The position numbers were made by a program, and so were the translations under genes. A model generated the notes under the pieces. It saw only the letters and a program-made list of their open reading frames with translations, searched no databases and was not told the DNA's origin. DNA of 64,000 nucleotides from assembly GCA_917880885.1 (NCBI GenBank), contig OU862913.1, forward strand, positions 5,518,001 to 5,582,000, written 5' to 3'. Positions 24,001 to 36,000 of this stretch are shown piece by piece. The DNA is from Limnephilus marmoratus. Lineage: Eukaryota > Arthropoda > Insecta > Trichoptera > Limnephilidae. Each line of letters starts with the position of its first letter. Within the stretch, counting starts at the first letter, position 1.

Positions 24001-27000
24001 GCTGCACCTTAAATAATAATATTTAAAAACATGTGATAATATTTATTTTCCCGCGAAAATTTGACAAATTGCTGAGTCCATTTTCGCGCCTCGCTCGCGC
24101 ACCGCGCATTTTTGCCACGGGGGTTTTGCATGCTTTATTGCAATCATCAGTAAACAATTGTAGTTAGAGTCGCGAGCACGTCCATTTGAGTAATTACAGT
24201 TTACAATTATTATTTGGAGTTCAAGTTACCTAAACAAAATAACAATGAGTTTACGCAGCGGTGACAAAAAACTGTCCTTTGTTTGGTTGTGGTGCGGAAT
24301 TACCAGCTAGTGTGTTACCAAGTTATGAAGACACGATGAAATATTTTATTCACCTCTCGCAAAGCGCAGAAAAACGATTCCAGGATTTGGTAAGAGATAC
24401 TAGTGAAATTGTTGCTACTAAAATAGAAAATATTTGGAAACGAGCATCTCTACCGATCGTGGAACACCACACAATTTTGGCGCGAATAAAGGACTACCTA
24501 TCACGAAAAATATCGGCCGATTCTTAAACCATACAAAGGTAGAAAGGATAGTGAAAGTTACCTTAAAAAACTGGATGATTTAAAAAGACGCAGTCAGATG
24601 TTATTTGATAACGCTGCTTGCAAATGTACTTCGTTCGAAAATTGTTTTTGTACGCAAGATTGAAAAGTTCCTATTAAAGAAAGACATTTTTTAATAGATC
24701 AAAGAGGCGACAGAAAAATGATGATTGGTTCGTTAGATAGAAAAACTACTAAGCAAAATGAGAGATATGTTAAGAAAATTAAAGCGCAAACTATAATACC
24801 AAGAAACACAACAAAGATCTTTAGATCAATCGTCCACATCTCGCAGTACAGTTTCATGTTTTACTAACGTTGATCTTCCAACTGACCAACAATACTTAAT
24901 AGTAAAGTTACTCAAGAATTGTGAACTATCCTGTGCTAGAATTTCAAGCAATAGAATGCAACTTACCGGACATTACAAAATCCCGTGACGACCTTAGCAC
25001 AGACCAGCTTTATTTATTGGAAATGTGCCGAGCAATCGCCGAAGGACAATGCAACGAAAACTTAGCGAAAAGAAACCCGGGTAAGCTAAAATCATTCGCG
25101 TTGGTTAACAACAGCCAATACTAGTCTTCGACTTTACATTTCAACCAAGAATCCGACAGAAAATCAGGTGATATTGACTGAATTTGTGCTAAGAGTGTAT
25201 GCTCCGATGTGGTTTAAAATAAAAACACAACCTTCGTGTGTTTACGGGGCGAGACACCTCAACGAAACCATAAAATTTTCTCCTTACCTTCCAGAGCATT
25301 GAAAAAGGTGGTAGATCCCGTAATTCAACGCAACGGGTATTTTGACCATAGCGAAAATATACTTGTTAGTATGCTCAACGACGAACGAAGAAAAATTAGA
25401 GAGTAAAGTTGGCTCTGAGACGGATTCCAAGTATCCGATAACGTACGTCAGGGTTCTCTCCGATAAGAGTATTTAAGCTACCTACTTTTAATTTCAACGC
25501 AGCAGACTATATTGACTAGATCTACTCGGAAAAACCATCAGAACCACCTCTTACAAAACTGATATCTAGCGAGACAATAATTGATGCCATTGCAGACCAC
25601 GAAGTTATCGAATCCAACATTTTGTGCGAGTTCCGATTGATGCCGTCACACGCAAGCCACGGAAAGATGCACCAAAGTGGTAACGGCATCATGCTCTGCT
25701 GTTTGCGACCCTGAAAGACGTGAAGGGTTGATACAAAACAAGCTAGGATCTTATCGTATAATGCCACTATTCAATTCGAAAAAGGACTATAAAACACAAT
25801 AACTTTCATGATTTTTGACTTTATTTTTTAACATTGTTTGTGATTTTTTGTGTGGCGATGGTACTTTTATTGTTTCTTGATTAGTAGATAATATTGTGAG
25901 TAAATGAAAAGTTTAATTTTTTATATTATAACTACTTTTATTGAACAAAGATTAAACCCTTCTTTTTCTAATTTCTCGCCGTTTTTTCCAAAATTGAATT
26001 GACTTGGGGCAGTACTTGCACTCGAAATATCTTAATGCTGTCATAATGACTTTTAAAAGTATTCCCATAGAGCATCCATTCCACACCCCGCTACTAAGAA
26101 AAACAAAAAAACAAACAATCGAACCACGCTAATAAGCATACGAGAGTAAAACTAATGAAAGCCGGGGACTACTCGCATGCAGATTAACTCCCCATTGGCC
26201 TCAAACCCCGCCATCCTTGCGGGGTTTGAGGAACTCCAACCACGCTAGCCTGGCGTGACTGAAGCATGTCGGCTTTTGTCGGCAAAGATATATGTAAGCT
26301 TTCATTTCGCAGTATTGGCAATAAAATGTTCCTAAAGTTTTTTACCTGATATTTGCAAATGAATTTTTGTTAGCGAACTGCGTTATTGAGAGTGACAAAA
26401 TGGGGAGTCTTGAAAATCTTGCAAAGTGGCCCTCCGCGTCCCCGATTGCTTCGAGGACTATCACATAAAATTATGTTTTATTTATAAGTATAAATATACG
26501 TAAAAAAAAATATGCCAATAAGATGTACATGTAATGAGATGTATGTGACCAATGTATAAATTTAATTAATCAAAATAAAAAATAAATCATAAAAACCCTT
26601 TTTTTAAAAAGTCATTTATATCCAGTTTTATTCATATTACAGTTTCATTTTAAAATTTAAAATATATTTGGTAAGGGTATACAAGGGTATACAAGGTAAA
26701 TACAAAATATATTTTGTATGTACCTTGATTCAGTACACAAGTAAATTTAAAAAAAGTATTACGATAAAACACGTAGTTTAAAAGATATTTTAGATAAAGT
26801 ACACCATTAAAGATTTAAAATGTTTCGTTCGAAATTAATTCGGACGTGATGGACAATTTTTTTGCTTAACAATTTGGAGGCCAATGGATAAATTTAAAAC
26901 CAACTTTTATGTTCAGAATGACATGTAATGATTTTCCAGTTGTTGGAGTCATCAGCTGACACATTTCTCTTATTTTTCTCTTTTTCCAAATGTAGGTATA

Positions 27001-30000
27001 AAATTCTAGTTGGATACTATGTACATTGACGGCCGACGTAGTCCAGCGATACGGCTATTGACTCGCAATCCGAAGGTCCCGGGATCTAATCCCGGGGTGG
27101 CAAATAAATTTTATTTGATTAATTTGTGTTATTTAACAATTTATTCATTTAAAATAATATATAGTATATTTGCGGCACGTTCCAGAGTGGAAGATACCAA
27201 TATCGCCCTGGTATAATACTACCATTCAGAATCGAAACGTTGCTTGAAATGGCTTTACCCATGTTTGGTGACCAGATCTGAATAACCTGGTACTTCCCCA
27301 CCTTCCTATCACATGTCTCTTTCCCCTCCCCACTACCTCCAGCCTCACTAAATACTCCAATTGGGGATGCCATAATCTCACTGGCTCCAGACGGGAGCAG
27401 TTGGGACTTTTGTGCGGTATTCATGTAAAAAAAACATGTTTGCAGAATAAAAGAAAAAAAAATTCATGTTCTTTGTGTAGTATTAATTCCTCGCATACAG
27501 ATTTAATTTTAAACAGTTTTGTGTTCAGAGAATAAATATAAATTCAATAAAAAAATAACAGATTCATCGAAGGAAGTCATTCGCATGTACTGAGTGAAAC
27601 TTTACATTTGAGATACACACCGTATGCTGCAAAATTCTGAGAAATTGACTGTCCGGCGTGTAACTAGTATTTAAGTTTGTGGAATCTAGACGCATATCAT
27701 TTTTTTCTAAAATCTGCCTTGCGTTCTAAACATGATGTAAAAATTCAAGATGCGAATGAATGCTGACGCATTTCAAGGGATTCCATTCTCGCTTTCCGAG
27801 AGAATGATGTTTTTATTGAAAGAATACTCTCCTCATATAATTTAAAAAAACGTCATAATAAAATTGAGGATAAGGAATTCAACCCCTCCCCCCCCCCCTA
27901 TGCATGAAAATCTGTATGCGGCCCGCGGACCGCGGAGATACTACAAACATTCAAATGGCTCCCTCCTACGGGTAAAAAGGTTTCCAACCCCTGTTTTAAA
28001 TGATTAAACTGTGAAAGAACACAAATTAATCAAATTAAATTTACTGCTCGAGAGCCTTACCCCTCGACCACGGAGACCGTTAGCTTTGTAATACACTGCA
28101 ACGAAGAAATACAGCCGGTCTGAAGGTTCGCGAGATAGTAAACGCCCCAATACGGGCTATACTACGGGCATATTTATTTTCTGTTTCCTTTGTGGATGTG
28201 TGATTTTTACTTTACATTAGGTCGATATTTTATATAATTATGAAATTCTTACCGCCTGTCAAGCTGAATAAGGGCGACGTTGTAGTACACGTCAGAGTAA
28301 CTTCTGTCATATAGCGGGTGGATAATTTGTTTTGTGACGCCATATGTCTCATCTGGGTTGTACCGGGGTGTAAAAATCCCACCCAATCCGATAAACTGAA
28401 CTTTGTTAGAGCTGAAACAAAAGATGTGCAGAAATTACCATTGCGAAGAGAACACATTATTTCCTATTATGTTGTCTAATACAATCACTAAATCATTTAA
28501 AATTCTTGAGCATAATATTTCAGGGTTTATTTTTAAAAGGAAAATAGCTGAATCAATTCAATTTTTCATACTCTTAAAAAAAAATTGTTCTTTTTAAAGC
28601 GTTTTAAAATTAATTATGTAATTACATTAATATACCTAGGTACCTACGAGTAGGTACATCTAAATATGTTGGTAAGCGCAAATCTCGAGATCAGCTCAGC
28701 TGAACCGATTTCGCTAATTCTTTTTTTAGAATATTCCTTAAAGTACGAGGATGGTTCTTACGGAGAGAAAAATTAAGAAAATTGCGCAGAAAATTAGATA
28801 ATTTCAGAAAACCTAACGACTATCGCACGTTTGACAGTTCGCGTGTTATTGAGAATGACATTTTGCAAAGCAATTCTATTTTTGAAAATCTTTAAGTTGA
28901 TAAATTTATTTAAAGTAGGTACTCCCCTAATAGTTTGAATCGAATCAAGAATTTTAGATATTTTAAATAGGTACCTATACTACCTTTGTTAGGTACCAAA
29001 TTTAATATACATGAAATTTGAATTAAAATTGTAAAAGGTGGCACGCGGGCTGTTTAAAAACTGAATGTACTGGGATTGAATATATGGAACGCGGGAGGAG
29101 GGTTGGCGGGACGAGGGAGCGGTAAAGGGAAAAGGGAAAGCGGGGTAGGTGGAAGGCGAAGGCGAGAGGGGGGAGGGGATCCTGGGAGGAGAGGGGAACC
29201 TGGGAGGGGGATTCGCGGGACGGGGGAAGTGGTGGGAGTGGAGTGGGGAGAGAGAAGGTGGAGGTGACGGAGTGGGAACGCGAGAAGGGAAGGGGACGCA
29301 GGAGAAGGGGAGGCGGAAGGCGAATGGGAACGGGACGAATGGGAAAGGACACTCAGGGAGAAACAATTTCTTTATTAAATGGTATAGCAACGCATGCCGG
29401 GACCAGCTAGTAATATTATAAATGCAAAAGTGCGCGAGTTTGCTTGTTACGCTTTCCCGCCTAAACCACTAAACCGATTTTAAAAATTCTTTCACCAGAA
29501 GAAAGCTACATTATCTGCGAGTAACATAGATGAGTAACAAATAATGGTAAGCTCAGACGTTGTATGAAATTATAAATATTAATAATTAAATTTACTATAC
29601 GTTTTCTGTCATCAAATAAAAGATGAAAAATAAAAATGAAATGCAAAACAAATCCTTGTTGTGGAAACGTTGTTGATATATTTGCGGGAAAACTTATTTC
29701 AGGCGTCGTAGTTTATATTTATCTATCTATACAAATATAAATGAATCGCCGAAATGTATGCACATAACTTCCGAACGACTGCACCAAATTGGATAATTCT
29801 TTTTTTGTGTTCGTTATTGTCAAGACAAGGTTTGTATACAACTACTGGAGAGCTTTGGCATTATGAAATTTGTATTAAAAAAATTGCAATACGTGGCACG
29901 CGAGCCGTTTGAAAACTGAAAGTATAGGGACTGAATATATGGAATGCGGGAGGGGGGAGGGAAATTCGGGTAGGGGGTTCACGGGAGGAGGGGAGGGGAA

Positions 30001-33000
30001 TCTGGGAGGGGGGAGGGGAACTCAGGAAGGGGGTTCGCAGGACGGGGGAAGGGGGGGGGGTGGAGTGTGGAGAGGGAAGGTGGAGGAGGCGGAGTAGGAA
30101 TTCGGCAGAGGAAAGGGAAGGGACGAATGGGAAAGGACACGCAGAGAGAAACAATTTCTTTATTAAATGCATGCCGGGTACCAGCTAGTATAATATAAAG
30201 CAGAATTTAGTGCAGATAAATAGAATCTTACTAACATTATAATTGCATTATAAAAGTTTCATGGATGTATGGGTGATTGTTACTCTTTCACGCAAAACTA
30301 CTGAATGGATTTTATTGAATTCTTACAATGATATAGCTCATACATTATAATAACATATAGGCTATAATTTATAAAACTAGCTAGGAAGGGAACGAGGGAC
30401 GGATAGGATTAATCTGTGTTGTGGATTTTGGTTGTCACGCAATACGACAACAATTTCAACTAGGTGCAAGAGAGCTACATAAGTCACAGGACGGTGACTT
30501 GCATTTTTTTTCCTTAATGGAGCGATGATCTCGAGGATCGAGGGCCTAGGAACCGGAATTATAATTGTTTTCAATTATAATTCCGGTTCCTAGGTTCCTA
30601 GAATTATAATTAGAATAAAATTGCGAAATCATTAATCCATCCGGAGCAAATAATAACTGCCAAGGGGGCGGAATTCCCTAAATTATATTTAATATTATTC
30701 ATAGTTATTATAATATCATCCATGAAGAAAGACTATTTGGACAAGAGACCAGAAGAGATTCGGAGATAAGTTTTGTGGTCTAGTTCCTTTTGGGGATATA
30801 GAGTCAGGCAGAATCCCGACGTTTATTTATTTACTAGCTGACCCGGCAATGCGTTGCTGTGGCTAACGAAACACAACGCCACCTACTGGATGGTTACCCA
30901 ACATTTTAACTCACACCGCCATCTGTTAATTTGCATAAAAATCAAATCGATCGGTCGCTTCATTTATATTATTATAGCAAGTTCCCGGTATGCGATGCTA
31001 TACCAGTTAATAAAGAAATTGTTTCTCCCTACGTATGCTTTCCCATTCGTCCCGTTCCCCTTTAGCCTCCCCTTTCTCTCCTGCGTCCCCTTCCCCTGGC
31101 GTTCCAACTCCGCCTTTCCTCTCCCCACTCCCTTCGCTCGCTTTCCCCATCCCCTCCCGAGTTCCCCTCCCACCTTCCAGGTTCCCCTCCCCCTTCCCGC
31201 ATTCCATTCATTCAGTCCCGGTACGTTCAGTTTTCAAACAGCTTGCATGCCATCTATTTCAATTTTTTTATACAAATTTCATAATGCCAGAGCTCACCAG
31301 TAGTTTTTTTTAGAAACCTTTGCAGGCATGCACACATCAAATCCCCAAAGTTTGAATGAAATAGGTAAAGCCGTTCAGAAGTTATGCGCGTACATACATT
31401 TAGGCGATTTATATAGATTATATAGATTTATACAGATTATAATATTTAATTTATATAGATTATATAGATATAGATAGATAGATAGATAGATTATATAGAT
31501 TTATTATTTCTCATCGAACATTTGTTGTTGTTTTATTTACATTAAAAATTAACCTTACTGGGACTAATAGCAATAGCCTGCATTGAGATTTATAAATTTT
31601 AGTTAAGAAGCATTACATAATATAGGGTTTTCCAATAAGAGGTGTTATTTTGAATAGCCCGCTATTTCGGTAGATATCACTTTCGAAGCTGTCATTTTTG
31701 ACATTTGACAAGTAGAAACTACGCCATTAATAAAAATGGAACGATACACGCTTCAACAACGCATTGAAATTATTAAAATTCACTGTGAAAATGAGGCTGG
31801 AGCAACAGTTACGGTGAATGGATTGCGCTATCGAGAGATGATTAATGATTTTTTATGGCCGGAATTGGATGGTATTGATCTGGACAACGTTTACTTTCAA
31901 CAAGATGGCGCTACGTGCCACACAAGCAACGAAACCATTGATCTTTTACGGGAAAAGTTTCCGGACCGTGTTATCTTTCGAAGAGGTGATCACAATTGGC
32001 CACCGAGATCTTGTGATTTAACACCTTGCGACTTCTTTCTTTGGGGCCACGTGAAAGAGAAGGTCTACGCCAACAGCCCAGCGTCGATTCAAGACCTCAA
32101 AGATGGAATTCGTGAGGCTATCGAGGACATAGGGCAGCCACTTTGCGATTTGGTTATGGAAAATTTCATGAAAAGAATATGGTCCTGTAAGCGTGGTCGT
32201 GGTGGTCATTTGCCTGATGTTATTTTCCATTATTAACGGCATACCTTCCTCTTTATAATGAAATAAACATCCGATCATTTATATTAAAAAAAAAAAAAAT
32301 TTTAATATCAAAATAACACCTCTTATTGGAAAACCCTGTACAAAACAGTAAAATATAAAACACTACTTTCAAAACACTAAAATATTATATGGAGAAAGAA
32401 AGAAATCAAAATATTACATTAGTGACCAGATGAGTAATTTGAGTATGATTTGTAACAACATTTAAACCATAAATGAATCCTTTATTTTTATACCCGCCAA
32501 AAGCAAAGTGACTTCAAAACAACTAGGGTGACACTTCGATTTGGGGAAATGGAACTCAAATATCTTATTATTTAAAAAAATCTTATTATTAAAAAAAATC
32601 TTATTATTTTAAAAAAAGGACAAGGATGAAAAAATAGTACGCCAATCTTGTGTCAACACAAATATCTTAATATTATTTTTAAATTTAGCTTTTGAATTAG
32701 AAGACTCTGTATTCTCTAAGAAATGTATTCTCGCATAATATTAAACGTAAATGGAGCCTGATATAAATAGTTTCTTTGGCCAAAAGATGTTTTAGTATGT
32801 ATTGCCACAAAGTTCATTGTTGAGCCAGTTCTAGTGGTATGGATTTGTTGGGTTCTTTCTGTAGATTTAGTATTGAAAAAAAAAATTACAAATTAATTTA
32901 TGTAGTTAATATACGGCTGTTTTATATACCTACAGATAACATTAGATTCCTTATAAAGTAGTTTCGACGGATAATGAATTTTTTTTTCATGCATGACTTC

Positions 33001-36000
33001 AAGAATTAATTTGTGAGCAATATTTAGTGGTTCTACGTTCTACAATAGACTTTAGACAGGATCCCCAGCATACTATATTGTAAAAAGTCGAGATGGACTA
33101 AGGCATAAAGACAGATTTTAATTTCTCTTTACCCAATAGGTACGAATGTTCAATATATGACGAAGTTCTTCAAAAATATAGGTAAATCTCCTGATATTTT
33201 TTGTTAATATATCAATATGGTCGTTCCATCTCAAAAAATTATCAATATTTACACCTAGGTACGTAATACATTCTACTCTTTCTAAAGGGTGGCAATTACA
33301 ATTTTGCAGAAAATTGTGTATAATTAGATTATATGAGTGTCGGATAGCTGACTTTTTGATGGTATACTAAAAGTTACATTGTTTGATATATTCAAAGTTG
33401 AGATGTTATTATTTAGCCAACTCTGTACTATTCTTAATAGTTTTATTAGGATATTGAGTAAGTTTAATTACTTATTCTACCTGGTTCAATCCGAATGTCA
33501 AATTTTTTAATGAATCTTTTTCTGAATTTTCATTCATCAAGGTTTCTAGGCCAGACAATTTAGCACAATTAGCATTTTTTGTTCCATATCAGCTGGACGA
33601 ATTTCTATTTTTTTTGTTTGTTTTTAGATCCTTGATAGAATTTGCGTTTTCTTAGATATCCACATTTTTTTAACTGCATCATGTTTCCGATATTATTAGT
33701 TATTTCATCATATTGTTGACCAATAAATTCAATGATTTTTCTCATGTCGGATATCTCAAATTCGAGATTTTTTTGGAAGACTTCGTCCCATATAGCGTTA
33801 AAAATGACTCCAGGAAAATATAGCAAGCTTACAGTGCCACATTTTTAATATCAGTGATATTTTACTGTTTTTTGTTTGTGCTAAATGAAAAATTAGCTTA
33901 ACAAGAAATATTTCGAGCCATCTTTTCGTATATAATATTTGCAAGTACCAAATTTATTGTACATTAAATATTTAGCAAGATTTGAATTTAAAGAGGGAAG
34001 AATGTTGTATATTATATTACACTATATATATATTATAGGGGCTACTCCCAGCCGAGCTCGTTCTGTCAGCGACAGCGAGCATTCAGATCTATTCTAGCTA
34101 CCTCCCAATTAGGTTGGCTACTTGGTAGCCACCAAATACGTAAAATACAAATAACACCAGATTGATAACAAGAACTACTAACCATTGAATTCATCTTCAC
34201 AACAAAATGTCGGAGAATCTCCCAAGTGTAAGAACACAACACTTGTGTTTTTAATCAAATGAAGGCAACTTAAGTATTTTTATTCTAATAAATGAATAAA
34301 TGTTTATTCAGTTTTTAATTGTACTATTTTTTGTCGTACCTACTTAAAAAAACTAACTAACTATCAATCACGCCGTTTCCCCGCAGGGATAGGCAGGGAT
34401 GTCGGACCGCCAAACAACTCGATCTTGGTACACACTCCTTGCCTCGTTCACATTCATACATCGTCTCATACATGCTCTTCTATTATTCCGACTCTTCACA
34501 TGGCCCGACTCAAGTATCTGATTCACTTGGTCGTGCCAAGTTATTTCACTTTATTGTACTTAAATTTTACAAAACGAATTAATCAGTTTGATCGTAAGAA
34601 ATCTCTCATTTTTCCTATTTATTTGCTTACAATAATATAATGCCACAGACTTTTTAGCAGGGAAAATGGCACCATGACTAAACGTAAAGCATCAGAGTTG
34701 CGGATAGGCACATGGAATATCACCAGTTTAGCCGGAAAGGAATCGGAACTAGTAAATGAGGTCAAAAAATGGGTTAGACATCTGTGGCACCGCATCTACT
34801 GAAAGAAAGGGTGTCGGTATAGAGAGCATTAACGAATGGCATTTGTATTACTCGGCGTTGCATTATCGTTATATGCCAAGTCAGGAATCGCGTTTCTTGT
34901 AACCATAACCTCACGGACAGTAATTGAGTGGAAGCCGGTGTCTGGCAGAATAGGCATTCTGAAAGTAAAGCGATCAGACAAAGTGAAAACGGTTATTCAA
35001 GTTTACGCGCCAAATTCTATCGGCGGATATCAGCTGTTTATAAACCTTTTAAGTGAAGTGCTGGCTAGTGAAATAAACCATGAATACGTCATGTTAATGG
35101 ATTTAAATGAGCATGTCGGAAATGACACAGAAATGGAAAGGAGTTATTGGTAAATTTGGCCTGCCTAATATCAACTCTTGGGGAACAATGCAACTAGATA
35201 CGTGTGCGGGGAGTGGCTTAACTATTTTGAATACAGTGTTTCAACACAAAAACACACATAAAAAACCTGGCAACAGAGAAGGCCGAATGAAATTAGACAA
35301 TCTCAAATAGACTACATTATAATCTCCCACGAAATGCTCAAATGACGGACGTAAAAAGCTCAAAGAGGGGGGAAATTTCAACAGATCGCTTATTGGTAGT
35401 TTGTCAGATTAAACAAACATGGAATTCTTTGCAAAAACCTATAAGAAAACCGAAATCATGCTCCAAGATAAAGTAGGAACAGTTGTACGACGATGGAGTA
35501 AAAGAAAAATATAATAGTACGCTAGACCGACTTTCTCAGAATTACCGGGTGTCACGTCAAATGTGGAAAACGAATGGGAAATGTTCCAACGCGCAATAGT
35601 GGAGACAGCGAAAGGAACCTGTGTTACGAAGCGAGTTAAATCAAGTTAGAATAACCAGAGAACGCCCTGGTGGACTGAAAGTGTAAAACAAGCAGTTAAC
35701 GAAAAGAAAATTGCACACCGTGAATACATATACTACCCTGCTCAGAACAGATATTGTCTAGTGAGTCAGGTAGCGCACCATGATCTGTAAATAACTATTG
35801 ATGTTAATAAACACCCGAGTTACCGGCAATTATTATAAACATTGCTAACCCTACACGAGAAAACTGAAGTAAGTACTTAGAAAAAAACGATTGCTTATAA
35901 AATAGTCAAGGAATCCAAAAAGAGTCTAGGAAGAGTTTGGATCCAAGTTAGAGGAGAATTATCACACAGCAAATTAGATTTTCTGGTAAATAATTTGACG

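Larger units (their letters stand above)
23268..27993. mobile_element. hAT-type element, 4726 bp, inserted in a SINE
   Basis: The 8-bp duplication TTTTAAAT lies at 23260-23267 and 27994-28001. Ends are AAGGGGTGGGGAATCT (left) and CAGGGGTTGGAAACCT (right, minus strand), with related 'cggtccgcg' subterminal blocks. The arms contain finger-derived relics at 23460-23740, 26880-27010 and 27460-27790. It contains two later insertions (23753-26131 and 27030-27432). The end at 39880 belongs to the same family. Confidence 0.85.
22995..28080 (-). repeat. SINE-A copy split by a 4.7-kb hAT insertion
   Basis: The body lies at about 22995-23259 and the head side at 28002-28080. Joined at TTTTAAAT they restore the order seen in the intact copy at 54905-55195, from the body, through 'acacaaattaatcaaat', to the A-box region 'ctcgagagccttacccctcg'. 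The B box is missing. Confidence 0.8.

Noticed and set aside
27030..27105. Possible tRNA gene
   Set aside because: The A and B boxes are joined to a repeated SINE body, and no stable cloverleaf is preserved. The same holds for 13965, 43499, 54456 and 55130.
28989..29421. Overlapping Pro/Ser/Arg- and Gly/Glu-rich ORFs on both strands
   Set aside because: They are products of the G-rich core of a Helitron-like element. The same applies to ORFs at 29861-30172, 30854-31313 and 58527-58910.
31736..32236. Functional host-domesticated transposase
   Set aside because: The open frame is explained by an in-frame deletion between intact transposon ends, and half the enzyme is missing.
33990..34345. 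Host promoter or exon for the missing clip-SPH segment
   Set aside because: The minus strand shows no protease-like frame; the texture is LTR-like.
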